Of a DNA stretch of 64,000 bases, positions 37,429 to 45,400 are shown piece by piece (the first letter of the stretch is position 1; every line of letters starts with the position of its first letter). The stretch comes from Thauera sp. K11 (lineage in GTDB: Bacteria > Pseudomonadota > Gammaproteobacteria > Burkholderiales > Rhodocyclaceae). The position numbers were made by a program, and so were the translations under genes. The notes under the pieces are model-generated. The model was not told the origin of the DNA and made no database searches. It was given only the letters and a program-made list of their open reading frames with translations. The stretch lies in assembly GCF_002354895.1 (NCBI RefSeq), contig NZ_CP023439.1, forward strand, positions 2,046,001 through 2,110,000, written 5' to 3'.

Positions 37429-37445
37429 AGTGCATTGTAGTGCAT
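37429..37445 (-). promoter_or_regulatory. Tandem AGTGCAT operator
   Basis: AGTGCAT at 37429-37435 and again at 37439-37445, 10 bp apart or one helical turn, upstream of the ribbon-helix-helix antitoxin. Such direct repeats suit cooperative binding of RHH dimers. One AGTGCAT-like box also occurs near 39496 before the paralogous pair. Confidence 0.5.
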
Positions 37446-37486
37446 CATGCTCACGCTGCAAGGGGGCGTGGCGAGGGGGTGAAATC

Positions 37487-38221
37487 ATGCGCTTGGTTGA
37501 TTTCCGCAGCCTCGACGGCGGGCTTGGCAACGACACGCTGGCGCTGGACGCGGCGTATAGCGGGCCATCCGACATCGTGCTGGCCGATTTCGTCAGCAAT
37601 TCGCGCGACCTGTCCGGCGATACGACGGCGGATGCGCGCGTCAACGCGGCCGGGTATCACAAGCTGCTGGGCTTCGAGATTCTCGACCTGTCGCTGGCGA
37701 CGAGCGCGCAGACGCTCACGGTCGCGGCGGCCGACGTGAACCAGCTTTCGGAAACCGACACGCTCTATGCGAAGCTGGGCAGCAACGACGTCCTCAAGAC
37801 CAGCGGTTTCACCGGCAACGTCGAATACGGCTACTGGCTCTCCGACGGCACCGCCTACGACCGCCACTGGACCGGCACCGACGGCTCGACCGCCGTGGAA
37901 CTCTACGGCGCGGGCGGCGACATCTTCCGCTTCACCAGCGGCGAATCCGGCGCCGACACGGTGGCCGACTTCACCAAGAGCCAGGGCGACAAGCTCGACC
38001 TCTCCGGCATCCTGCTCGGCATGGGCGCCACCGCCGACAACATCGCCGGCTTCATCCAGCTCACCAACGCCGGCAGCAACGCCGTGATCAAGATCGACAT
38101 CGACGGCGGCGCCAACTTCGGCTCCCCCACCCAGACCATCACCCTCACCAACGCCTGGACCGCCGGCAACCTCAACGACGCCCTCACCAACCTCATCGAC
38201 CAGCGCGTGCTGGTGATCTAA
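37487..38221 (+). pseudogene. Adhesin cassette c: short 3' copy of gene d
   Basis: 244 codons from an ATG at 37487 with GAGGGGGTG before it. Adhesin similarity begins at TTTCCGCAGCCTCGAC (about 37499; FRSLDGGLGNDTLALD), closest to cassette b. It runs through ADVNQLSETDTLYAKLG and VEYGYWLSDGTAYDRHWTG to ELYGAGGD, then jumps to DIFRFTSGES, the start of the 345-bp 3' module. The Ig and RTX repeats between these points in b and d are deleted. It keeps the type I secretion C-terminus but no ligand-binding or retention part. Confidence 0.75.
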
Positions 38222-38263
38222 CCCGCCCGCCGCCGGCGCCCGGAGACAACCCCGGGCGCCGGC
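37919..38263 (+). repeat. 345-bp adhesin 3' module, copy c
   Basis: Same limits as the other copies, with a perfect terminator hairpin 38232-38243 / 38252-38263. It also shares CGCATCAACCCGACAAGG (38264-38281) beyond the module with the flank of gene d (inverted, near 42092-42109), which copies a and b do not. Confidence 0.9.
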
Positions 38264-38289
38264 CGCATCAACCCGACAAGGAGCAAGAC

Positions 38290-38406
38290 ATGCCTGCGGG
38301 CAACAACTGCAACCACCACCAGCCGGGTTCGCGCCATCGGAGCCGGTGGCGTTCGGCCATACACGAACGACCGCCGAAGCCGGGCGGCGAGTTTCGAGAA
38401 GGCTGA
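38290..38406 (+). CDS. Possible 38-residue small protein
   Basis: The ATG at 38290 is preceded by AAGGAGCAAGAC, a strong ribosome-binding site. The product starts MPAGNNCNHHQPGSRHRSRW and ends GGEFREG; it is rich in His, Arg and Pro, with no similarity known to me. It follows the cassette c terminator. The ribosome-binding site is the only support. Confidence 0.3.
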   Translation: MPAGNNCNHHQPGSRHRSRWRSAIHERPPKPGGEFREG

Positions 38407-38460
38407 CGAGTGTCCACCACCAGAGTAGGATTGAATCTCATCAAGACCAAGGAGCCGGTC

Positions 38461-38730
38461 ATGCGAACCACTCAGCAGATGAGCATTACCCTGCCCAACG
38501 ACATGGCGGACGTGGTGAAGGCCAAGGTACGCACGGGCGAGTACGCCAGCGAAAGCGAAGTGATCCGGGACGGGCTGCGGGCGCTGATGGCGCGGGACCG
38601 CGCCGTGGAAAGCTGGCTGCGGGACCAGGTCGGCCCCGCCTACGACGCCTTGAAGGCTGATCCATCCCGCGCCGTCACCGCTGACCAGGTGCGAGCCCGC
38701 CTGGCCGCCGAACACGCCAAGGTGCGATGA
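38461..38730 (+). CDS. parD: ParD antitoxin
   Basis: An 89-residue ParD: MSITLPNDMADVVKAKVRTG EYASESEVIRDGLRALMARD is the ribbon-helix-helix core, with an acidic to Arg-rich tail after it. The preferred start is MRTTQQM at 38461; it follows GGAGCCGGTC. It overlaps the start of a truncated parE by ATGA, so it is an antitoxin without a working toxin. Confidence 0.88.
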   Translation: MRTTQQMSITLPNDMADVVKAKVRTGEYASESEVIRDGLRALMARDRAVESWLRDQVGPAYDALKADPSRAVTADQVRARLAAEHAKVR

Positions 38731-38864
38731 ACCATCGCGTCGTCTTCAGCCCGGAAGCCCAGGAGCAACTTGCCGAGCTTTTCCGCTACATCGCCGAGGC
38801 GGCATCGCCCGACCGGCGGGGAACCGGCGCCGGTCGCGTCTTGCTTGGACCATCGAATAGCTGA
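38727..38864 (+). pseudogene. parE N-terminal fragment
   Basis: Starts as a normal ParE (MNHRVVFSPEAQEQLAELFR YIAEAASPD), then at about 38814 leaves the family (RRGTGAGRVLLG) and stops. The 48 bp at 38766-38813 recur exactly, inverted, at 40502-40549, where the parE text continues past SPD (IAARYTEAIVGYCER). Confidence 0.8.
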
Positions 38865-38894
38865 TTTCACTGGGCTTGATACCCACTGCGTGAC

Positions 38895-39179
38895 TCATTC
38901 GGGCACTGGCGGCCACTGGCGGGTCGTGTGAACCAGCGTCAGTATCCACACGGTATCGTTATCGATTTCATACACAAGGCGATAGCTCTCGTGCGGGATC
39001 AATTCGCGAGTGCCGGGTATCGTTCCTGGACGACCGAGCATGGGATGCCGCGCCAGGCGGGCCGCCGCGTCGCTGAACAGTTCATCCATACTGACTGCCG
39101 CCAAAGGATTGTCGGCCGCGATGTAGTCCCACACATCGACGCGGTCCTGCTGCGCCTCGGGCGTCCAAACGACCCTCAC
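38895..39179 (-). CDS. ParE/RelE-superfamily toxin
   Basis: A 94-residue toxin: VWTPEAQQDRVDVWDYIAAD, LARHPMLGRPGTIPGTRELI and VYEIDNDTVWILTLVHTTRQ. A paralogue of the toxin at 36823-37113. It overlaps its antitoxin by ATGA (39176-39179). The ParE group usually attacks DNA gyrase and the RelE group mRNA; sequence alone does not decide. Confidence 0.88.
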   Translation of the reverse strand: MRVVWTPEAQQDRVDVWDYIAADNPLAAVSMDELFSDAAARLARHPMLGRPGTIPGTRELIPHESYRLVYEIDNDTVWILTLVHTTRQWPPVPE

Positions 39180-39454
39180 CCCCGGCTTGCCCCATTGGTA
39201 CGCCGAGCGGCGAATTTGGATTCGACCTCATCGTTCGACTGGCCTTGGCCAGCACGCATCGAAGCCCGGCCGGCCTCGACCTTGCGCCGCAGAAACGCGT
39301 CGTACTCGCGGGCCTCACGCTGGCGCTGAACAAACTCTCGCATCAGTTCGCGCAGCACCTGCGAAGCCGGCCGATGAGCCGCTTCGGCCTCGGCGATGAA
39401 CTCGGCACGCAGTTCGGGCTCCAGTTTCATCGTAAAAACGGCTTGCTTGGACAT
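39176..39454 (-). CDS. Ribbon-helix-helix antitoxin
   Basis: A 92-residue antitoxin: FTMKLEPELRAEFIAEAEAA HRPASQVLRELMREFVQRQR is the RHH fold, with a long polar tail following. Start ATG 39452-39454, eight bases after GGAGG. The upstream region 39480-39500 holds TATATAC and an AGTGCAT box. A paralogue of 37110-37400. Confidence 0.87.
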   Translation of the reverse strand: MSKQAVFTMKLEPELRAEFIAEAEAAHRPASQVLRELMREFVQRQREAREYDAFLRRKVEAGRASMRAGQGQSNDEVESKFAARRTNGASRG

Positions 39455-39609
39455 GATCTGGCCTCCTGCCATTCGATACTAACGAAGTATATACAAGTGC
39501 ATTACCAGTACGCGACTCGCGGAACACTGCAAGAGTTGCCAGTCTGAAGTGGGCGTCGTTGCGGAGGTAACTCGCGCGGCGAGCCGACGCGCGCGGCAAC
39601 GCCGCCGGC

Positions 39610-39711
39610 TATCGCGTCATCAGGAGCTGTGTGCTCTCCCTTCGCTCGCGGGCACGCTGAGCCAGGCGGTCACGGACAGAAACGCCATGTTCCTCGGGGT
39701 CTTCATCCGAT
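39610..39711 (+). repeat. Copy of the abiEii start region
   Basis: 102 bp closely matching 30234-30336, same orientation, with a few mismatches and a 1-base deletion. It covers the first about 30 codons of abiEii (MKAPKNMGVSVRDRLAQRAR region) on the minus strand. The rest of the gene is absent; yafQ ends exactly at its edge (39711). Confidence 0.8.
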
Positions 39712-39992
39712 TACAAGCCAAGCTCGCTATGCGAGCCAAGCCGAACGAGTTGCAATGTCCCGGCGTCTGGCTTCCGGTAGCGCAGCACCAGGTCGGGCCT
39801 GACGTGGCAATCCCGGTGATCCTTCCAGTCGCCGGTCATGGCATGGTCGTGGTGGCGGGGCTCCAGTGGCTGATCGCATGCCAGTGCCTGCAAGACTGGC
39901 TTCAGGTCGCTATCAAGCGTCACGCGATGTTGCCCCTTGGCTTCACGTTTGTAGTCGCGTTTGAATTGGCCGGTCAGTTCAATCTTTCGCAT
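39711..39992 (-). CDS. yafQ: YafQ-family mRNA interferase toxin
   Basis: A 93-residue YafQ: MRKIELTGQFKRDYKREAKG at the N-terminus, EPRHHDHAMTGDWKDHRDCH VRPDLVLRYRK in the core, TLQLVRLGSHSELGL at the end. The active-site histidines of YafQ (around DHAMTGDW, DCHV and GSHSELF) are all present. RelE-fold ribosome-dependent endoribonuclease. It overlaps dinJ by 14 nt in the same operon. Confidence 0.93.
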   Translation of the reverse strand: MRKIELTGQFKRDYKREAKGQHRVTLDSDLKPVLQALACDQPLEPRHHDHAMTGDWKDHRDCHVRPDLVLRYRKPDAGTLQLVRLGSHSELGL

Positions 39993-40242
39993 GCAGGTCG
40001 GCCATCAGCGCTTCAACGCTGTCGAAACGCTTCAGGCCGCCAGCGCGAGCCTCGCGCATGGCTGCGATGGTGGTTTCGTTCGGAACCAGCGGCTCGAAGG
40101 GCAAAGCCTTCTCGCGCGCTATGCGCGTGAGCATGATGCGGAAGGCATCGGACACGGTGAGCCCCATCGCCGCCAGCACAACCGACGCCTCTTCCTTGAT
40201 GCGCTCGTCGATGCGGGCGCGGACAACAGCGTTTGCAGCCAT
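39979..40242 (-). CDS. dinJ: DinJ antitoxin
   Basis: An 87-residue DinJ/RelB antitoxin: VVRARIDERIKEEASVVLAA MGLTVSDAFRIMLTRIAREK ALPFEPLVPN is the standard signature. The ATG is at 40240-40242. The palindrome GCTACAGTGTAGC lies 20-33 nt upstream and is the likely operator bound by DinJ. Confidence 0.93.
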   Translation of the reverse strand: MAANAVVRARIDERIKEEASVVLAAMGLTVSDAFRIMLTRIAREKALPFEPLVPNETTIAAMREARAGGLKRFDSVEALMADLHAKD

Positions 40243-40262
40243 GATTCATCCTCCATGATTGA

Positions 40263-40275
40263 GCTACAGTGTAGC
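40263..40275 (-). promoter_or_regulatory. dinJ-yafQ operator palindrome
   Basis: GCTAC-AGT-GTAGC, upstream of dinJ and next to an AT-rich stretch (AAAATATAAC) that can supply the promoter. Confidence 0.55.
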
Positions 40276-40316
40276 CCAAAATATAACATCCCGCCGTGGC
40301 GAACCTCCATGAACCA

Positions 40317-40432
40317 AGCGGGTAAACATCAAGTGGAACGACTGGCGGGGGCTTTGCATCCGGTGGCGGCCTTCATCGGAATTCGCAAGAATCGGCGCCC
40401 GACGCCAGGGTCTAAGAAAACTTTACCGGGCC
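40317..40432 (-). repeat. 116-bp inverted repeat, right copy
   Basis: The inverted partner of 24096-24211 with about four mismatches. On this strand it follows a parE fragment (40440-40549), as the left copy follows another parE fragment. Confidence 0.85.
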
Positions 40433-40439
40433 AATGGGT

Positions 40440-40549
40440 TGAAGCGCTCGTGGCGTCCTCTCGCAGTAGCCCACGATCGCCTCGGTGTATCGCGCTGCGA
40501 TGTCGGGCGATGCCGCCTCGGCGATGTAGCGGAAAAGCTCGGCAAGTTG
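40440..40549 (-). pseudogene. parE N-terminal/middle fragment
   Basis: Minus strand reads QLAELFRYIAEAASPDIAAR YTEAIVGYCER, then breaks off before the 116-bp repeat. The first 48 bp are identical to part of the fragment at 38727. Confidence 0.75.
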
Positions 40550-40579
40550 CGTTGCTTTGCTCCGGGGCCTGAACTAGAG

Positions 40580-40607
40580 TGTGTATGTTTCGCTTAATGG
40601 ATACACA
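40580..40607 (+). promoter_or_regulatory. vapBC operator inverted repeat
   Basis: TGTGTAT (40580-40586) and ATACACA (40601-40607), ending 2 nt before the vapB GTG start. A binding site for the VapBC complex is the simplest reading. Confidence 0.5.
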
Positions 40608-40609
40608 TC

Positions 40610-40804
40610 GTGCGCACGAACATTGAGATCGACGACAAGTTGATGGCCGATGCCCTTGTGGCGACGGGCTTGAAAACGAAGCGGGAAGCCGTTGAGCTTG
40701 GATTGAAGACGATATTGAAGTTGAAGCGGCAGGAAGAGTTGCGCCAGTTCCGCGGAAAGCTCAACTGGCAGGGCAACCTCGACGAAATGCGGCGCGATCA
40801 GTGA
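40610..40804 (+). CDS. vapB: VapB antitoxin (DUF2191 type)
   Basis: 64 residues: MRTNIEIDDKLMADALVATG LKTKREAVELGLKTILKLKR is the RHH-type DNA-binding head of VapB2-like antitoxins; the tail (GKLNWQGNLDEMRRDQ) carries the toxin-binding GxLxWxGDLxxMR-type motif. A GTG start. Overlaps vapC by GTGA. Confidence 0.92.
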   Translation: MRTNIEIDDKLMADALVATGLKTKREAVELGLKTILKLKRQEELRQFRGKLNWQGNLDEMRRDQ

Positions 40805-41214
40805 TATTGGTCGATTCGAGCGTCTGGATCGATTACTTCAGGGGCGTCCTGTCGCCGGAAACCGATAGGCTTGACTCGCTCTTGGGGCAGGAGCTGCTGA
40901 TTACGGGCGATCTGATCGTCGCCGAGGTTCTGCAGGGCTTCCAGCCTGAGTCCGAGTTCAATACGGCAAAGCGGCTGATGACCGGAAATCTGGCGGTCGT
41001 CAGCCTTGTCGGGCCTGAAATTGCGGTTCAGGCGGCGAGGAACTACAGGGCTTTGCGGGCGAACGGTATCACCGTGCGCAAGACCATAGACACCTTGATT
41101 GCGACCTACTGCATTGAGAATGGCCATTCGTTGTTGTTCAGCGATAGGGATTTCAATCCATTTGTGGATTACCTTGGCCTTCGTTCGGCATTGATCGAGA
41201 CTAGGCAGCCGTAA
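40801..41214 (+). CDS. vapC: VapC PIN-domain ribonuclease toxin
   Basis: A 137-residue PIN-domain toxin. The acidic metal-binding residues are in place: Asp5 (ILVDSSVWIDYF), Glu42 (LIVAEVLQG), Asp97 (TIDTLIATYC) and Asp115 (LLFSDRDF). VapC enzymes cut tRNA or rRNA. GTG start at 40801 overlapping the vapB stop. All signs are of an intact pair. Confidence 0.93.
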   Translation: MILVDSSVWIDYFRGVLSPETDRLDSLLGQELLITGDLIVAEVLQGFQPESEFNTAKRLMTGNLAVVSLVGPEIAVQAARNYRALRANGITVRKTIDTLIATYCIENGHSLLFSDRDFNPFVDYLGLRSALIETRQP

Positions 41215-41254
41215 AACCGGCTGCGCGCGGGGACTCATACAGGCCACGTCTTGG

Positions 41255-42007
41255 CTAGGCCGCCGTCATCCGATAAGGCATGTCCGATTCGTAGTACGAG
41301 CGCGGCACGTATCCATTATTCATCAGCAAAGCCTCGACGGTTTGCTCGCTCACGTCGAAGTGGCTGGCCGCTTCTTCTATGGCGGTCTCGGAGAAGTCAC
41401 CTTCAAGAAAACCTTCGAGCGACTTGATCGGGCAGAGAAACTCGGCGGCAAAAGCCCGTTGATATTTCTGACGGGACGTTGCCAGATCCGTGGATGTTAA
41501 CCAGCCAGCGGAGTCGGGCGTCTGCCGGAGATGATCGCCAAGAAACCGCGCAAATTCAAAGCGTCTTGCAACCCGGTGCCGTTTCCTGGGCACAAAGTTG
41601 AGGCATTCGTGATCGACGGGTGTAGCAACTGCAGCGGGGAGCCTCTGTGGCAAGGACCAGCGTTCGACTTGGCATTCAGTCAGGCCGAGCAGACCCAACA
41701 AGGCCGCATTGTCGATAGGCTCACTGGTCTTGCCTATGTGAGTCCGTAGTCGCTTTGCGGCTTCAGCACCGCGCTCCCAAGGCGCTGTCATCGCCTTCTT
41801 TGGGCCGAAGATCGAAGCATCTACCTGGGGTTTTCCGCGTACGCCACCAATGGTGCCGAGGCTGATTATTTCGCCAAGTGCCGCCCCTTGATCGCGCTTT
41901 CCGAAAATCGGCGCAAGCTCCGCCATTGCTGCATCGCCCGTATGATTCTGAATTTCAAGCGCCTGGGTGATCACGGATTCCGGGCACTCGTCCGGGTCGA
42001 AACCCAT
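41255..42007 (-). CDS. ImmA/IrrE-like protein without HExxH
   Basis: 250 residues. The C-terminal half resembles the ImmA/IrrE peptidase fold: RRFEFARFLGDHL, SRQKYQRAFAAEFLCPIKSL EGFL, AASHFDVSEQTVEALLMNNG Y. However, the zinc HExxH helix reads RRFEFARFLGDHL, so the protease site is absent. The N-terminal half (1-110) has no motif I recognise. Such proteins often accompany XRE regulators in TA or phage-type loci; no partner adjoins here. It ends a block of TA modules just before gene d. Confidence 0.6.
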   Translation of the reverse strand: MGFDPDECPESVITQALEIQNHTGDAAMAELAPIFGKRDQGAALGEIISLGTIGGVRGKPQVDASIFGPKKAMTAPWERGAEAAKRLRTHIGKTSEPIDNAALLGLLGLTECQVERWSLPQRLPAAVATPVDHECLNFVPRKRHRVARRFEFARFLGDHLRQTPDSAGWLTSTDLATSRQKYQRAFAAEFLCPIKSLEGFLEGDFSETAIEEAASHFDVSEQTVEALLMNNGYVPRSYYESDMPYRMTAA

Positions 42008-42109
42008 CTGAGCCTCCAGGCGTCGCGTGCGAGATATCGATCGATCCGCGCGATCTTCTAGGATGGGCTCTTCGGCCCCGGGAATACTGCGCCTTGTCGG
42101 GTTGATGCG

Positions 42110-42454
42110 GCCGGCGCCCGGGTTTGTCTCCGGGCGCCGGCCGCGGGCGGGTTAGATCACCAGCACGCGCTGGTCGATGAGGTTGGTGAGGGCGTCGTTG
42201 AGGTTGCCGGCGGTCCAGGCGTTGGTGAGGGTGATGGTCTGGGTGGGGGAGCCGAAGTTGGCGCCGCCGTCGATGTCGATCTTGATCACGGCGTTGCTGC
42301 CGGCGTTGGCGAGCTGGACGAAGCCGGCGATGTTGTCGGCGGTGGCGCCCATGCCGAGCAGGATGCCGGAGAGGTCGAGCTTGTCGCCCTGGCTCTTGGT
42401 GAAGTCGGTCACCGTGTCGGCGCCGGATTCGCCGCTGATGAAGCGGAAGATGTC
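42110..42454 (-). repeat. 345-bp adhesin 3' module, copy d (expressed gene)
   Basis: The inverted orientation relative to copies a-c. It contains the last 100 codons of gene d and the terminator hairpin (42110-42121 / 42130-42141, perfect). Confidence 0.9.
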
Positions 42455-45400
42455 CGCCCCCAGGCCGCCGGTCAGGGTGTCGTCGCCGCCGCCGCCCACG
42501 ATCAGGTCCGAGCCGGCGCCGCCCGCGATGGTGTCGGCGCCGCCGTTGCCGTAGAGCGCCTCGTCGGCGCTGCCGCCGGTGAGGGTGTTGGCGCCGTTGT
42601 CGCCGATGAGCAGGGTCTTGTAGCGCAACGGCTCGCCGGCGCTGTCTTTCAGGCCGGTGCCGATATAGCTCACCGTCAGGATGCCGGAGGGCGCGGAGGT
42701 GGCCGTCAGCGACAGGGTCGTCAGTCCGGTGGTGGGGTTGGTGTTGAGCGAGGCGGCCGACACCGAACCCGTGGAGAGCGTGAAGTCGAGCGCGGACGGC
42801 GAGCCGGTGACGGTCTGGTCGAAAACGATCGAGATGGCGGTGCCGGTATAGCTGGCGCTCGACACGCCCGCCGGCAGGTCGCCGCCCGCGCCGTAGAGTT
42901 CCACGGCGGTCGAGCCGTCGGTGCCGGTCCAGTGGCGGTCGTAGGCGACGCCACCGGAGAGCCAGTAGCCGTATTCGACGTTGCCGGTGAAGCCGCTGGT
43001 CTTGAGGACGTCGTTGGTGCCCAGGGTCACATGCAGGGTGTTGGTCTCCGAGAGCTGGTTGACGTCGGCGGTGGTGACGGTGAGCGTCTGTGCGCCGACG
43101 GCCTGCGACAAGTCGATGCGTTCGAAGCCCAGGAGCTTGTGGTACCCGGACGCGTTGACGCGCGCATCCGCCGTACTGTCACCCGACACGCCGCGCGCGT
43201 TGCTGACGAAGTCCGCGAGCACGATGTCCGACGGCCCGGTATACGCTGCGTCCAGCACCAGCGTGTCGGTGCCCTGGCCGCCGTCGATATGGCGGAAATG
43301 CAGGTCCTTCACCCGCACGGTGTCGTCCCCGGAACCGGCATTCACATAGTCCGTGCCCGCCGTGATGATCGTGTCGTTGCCTGTTCCCAGCGTGGTGGCG
43401 TTGAGCGCAAGCACGTCATCCAGCAACCCGGATGTCGTAGAACTGACACTCAAGTCATATGTCGCGCCGGCTTGCAGAGCAGCAACGACATTGCCGGTGG
43501 ACTGGTGTTTTTGCGTGATATAGGAATCCATTTCCTGCTGCCAGGCAAGGCCGACCGCGCCGGTAACAAGGATCACGTCGCCTATCAACCCGACCCAACT
43601 GCCACCTTGGCCGTTATCGCCGATGCGGCCTGACCATGTTGCACCCGTCGGCAAGGCCAAGGTTGAAGCACCGCCGCCCCACGGAGACGTCACGCTTCCG
43701 CCGTTGATCACAATTCCATTCGTCCCAGTAATCCCTGTCCATAACGCGCCCAATTGCCCCATAGTATTGACGCCCACCGCATTGCTTGCCGCGGATGTCA
43801 GCGAACCCGTGTTTATGTGAGCGTTCGTGCCTTGCGTGCCGTAGGTCACCCATGTTCTCCCACCTCCCCCTGCCTGGCCGAAAAACAAAACACGACGATA
43901 GCTACTTGTTTCGAGAGAAAGCGCGGCCGCACTCGCATAGAAAGAATCATTGTCGGTGGGCCGCACGGTCGGGGTTGCAAACTCGTAATATCGCCCACCA
44001 GGGAAATTGATCGCCATGTGCCCGCTACTCGATTGAACAGCGGTGGACGCACCACCAACCGCCGTGGCAACGAGAGGCTGGCCATCCGCAAGCTGGGTTC
44101 CGGCCGAGGCTGTCCAGGTCGTGACCTCACCCCCGGCCAGCGTATCCGCGTCGAACCAGACAACATTTGAACTCGACCAATGCGCGCCATCTGCCGATAC
44201 ATAGACGTGTCGGTCGAGCTGGCTGCTGACGACGGTGCCCGAGACGCCGCGCTGTGCGGTGGCGGAGAGGACGCGTTCACCATCCGCACCCCAAGCGTTG
44301 GCCCCGACGCTGAGCGTGACGTAGCCGTTGGTGACGTCGGTGGCGTTGGCCGTCTTGGTGCCGACCTGCACGCCGTCCATGTAGAGCTTGACGATGTCGC
44401 CGGCCGCCAGCCGCTCGATGTTTACCGTAATGTTCTGCGCCGAGCCGACCTCGCTGCTGTCGATGACGTTGTCGCTGGTGACGTTGCCGATCGTCGGGGT
44501 GCCCGGTGCGTTGAAGACGTCCAGAGGGATGGTGCCCGAGACCGAGCCGGTGTTGCCGGCAACGTCGGTCACGCTGGTGAAGGTCACCGACTTGCCGGCC
44601 ATGGTGGTGTCCGGGCTGGTGCCGAGCGCGATCTCCCAGGTGCTGCTCTTGCCGCTGACCGCGCCGACGGCGGTCACCGTCGCCCCGGTTCCGAAGATGG
44701 CGGTGTCGAGGCTGCCAGCGGTGATGCCGACGCTCTCGTTGAACGTCACCCTCACGACGTCGCCGGCCTCGGCCAGATGCAGCGTGCCGTTGTCGGTGGA
44801 AGCGAACAGCGAGGCGAAGCCGGGGCTGAGCGAGGTGTCGACCGTGACCAACTTGGGTACGCCGGCGGGGCCCAGGTTGCCGACGGCGTCCTGCACCCGG
44901 ACGGTGATGCTGTGGGTGCCGTCGGCACCCCACTCGCTGTCCGTCAGGTCGATATTGAGCGCGGTGGAGCCGGTGGTGGTGGTGGCGTCCTTGAGATAGA
45001 CGCCATCGACATAGACCTTGGCAACATCGCCGGCGACGGCGGCAGCCGCGAGCGTATAGGCGAGTGTCGTCGTGGCCGCCTTCTCCGCAGCATTGATGAA
45101 ATTATCTGTCGCAACCGCAGCCGGAGGCGTGGCGGCCCCCGGCGCAACGATGTCCGTCATGGTGAACACGACGTTGCCGGCCGCATTCCCCCCTGCGGCA
45201 TCGGTGACGTTGGCGGCTGCGATGGTGAGCGTGGTGCCGGTGGTGTAGTTCCGTCCGGTGCCGCCGGTGACGAGGAAGCTGCTGGCGTAGGTGATCGCGC
45301 CCACGGTCACCGCGTCCTGCGCGACGAGGGTGGCGCCGGTGCCCAGGGTGAGGCCGCCGGAGAGGGTGATGTTGCCGATGATGATCTTCGACACGTCGAC

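Noticed and set aside
23150..42150. Integron cassette array
   Set aside because: No integron integrase and no attC-like sites; the repeated hairpins after cassettes are transcription terminators belonging to the adhesin 3' module.
42460..42620. CRISPR-like short repeats
   Set aside because: The periodicity is from RTX nonapeptide codons (GGxGxD), not direct repeats with spacers.
21575..44180. Diversity-generating retroelement as cause of the variable domain
   Set aside because: No reverse transcriptase gene and no short template repeat with adenine-specific changes is visible; variants differ by length and many substitutions.
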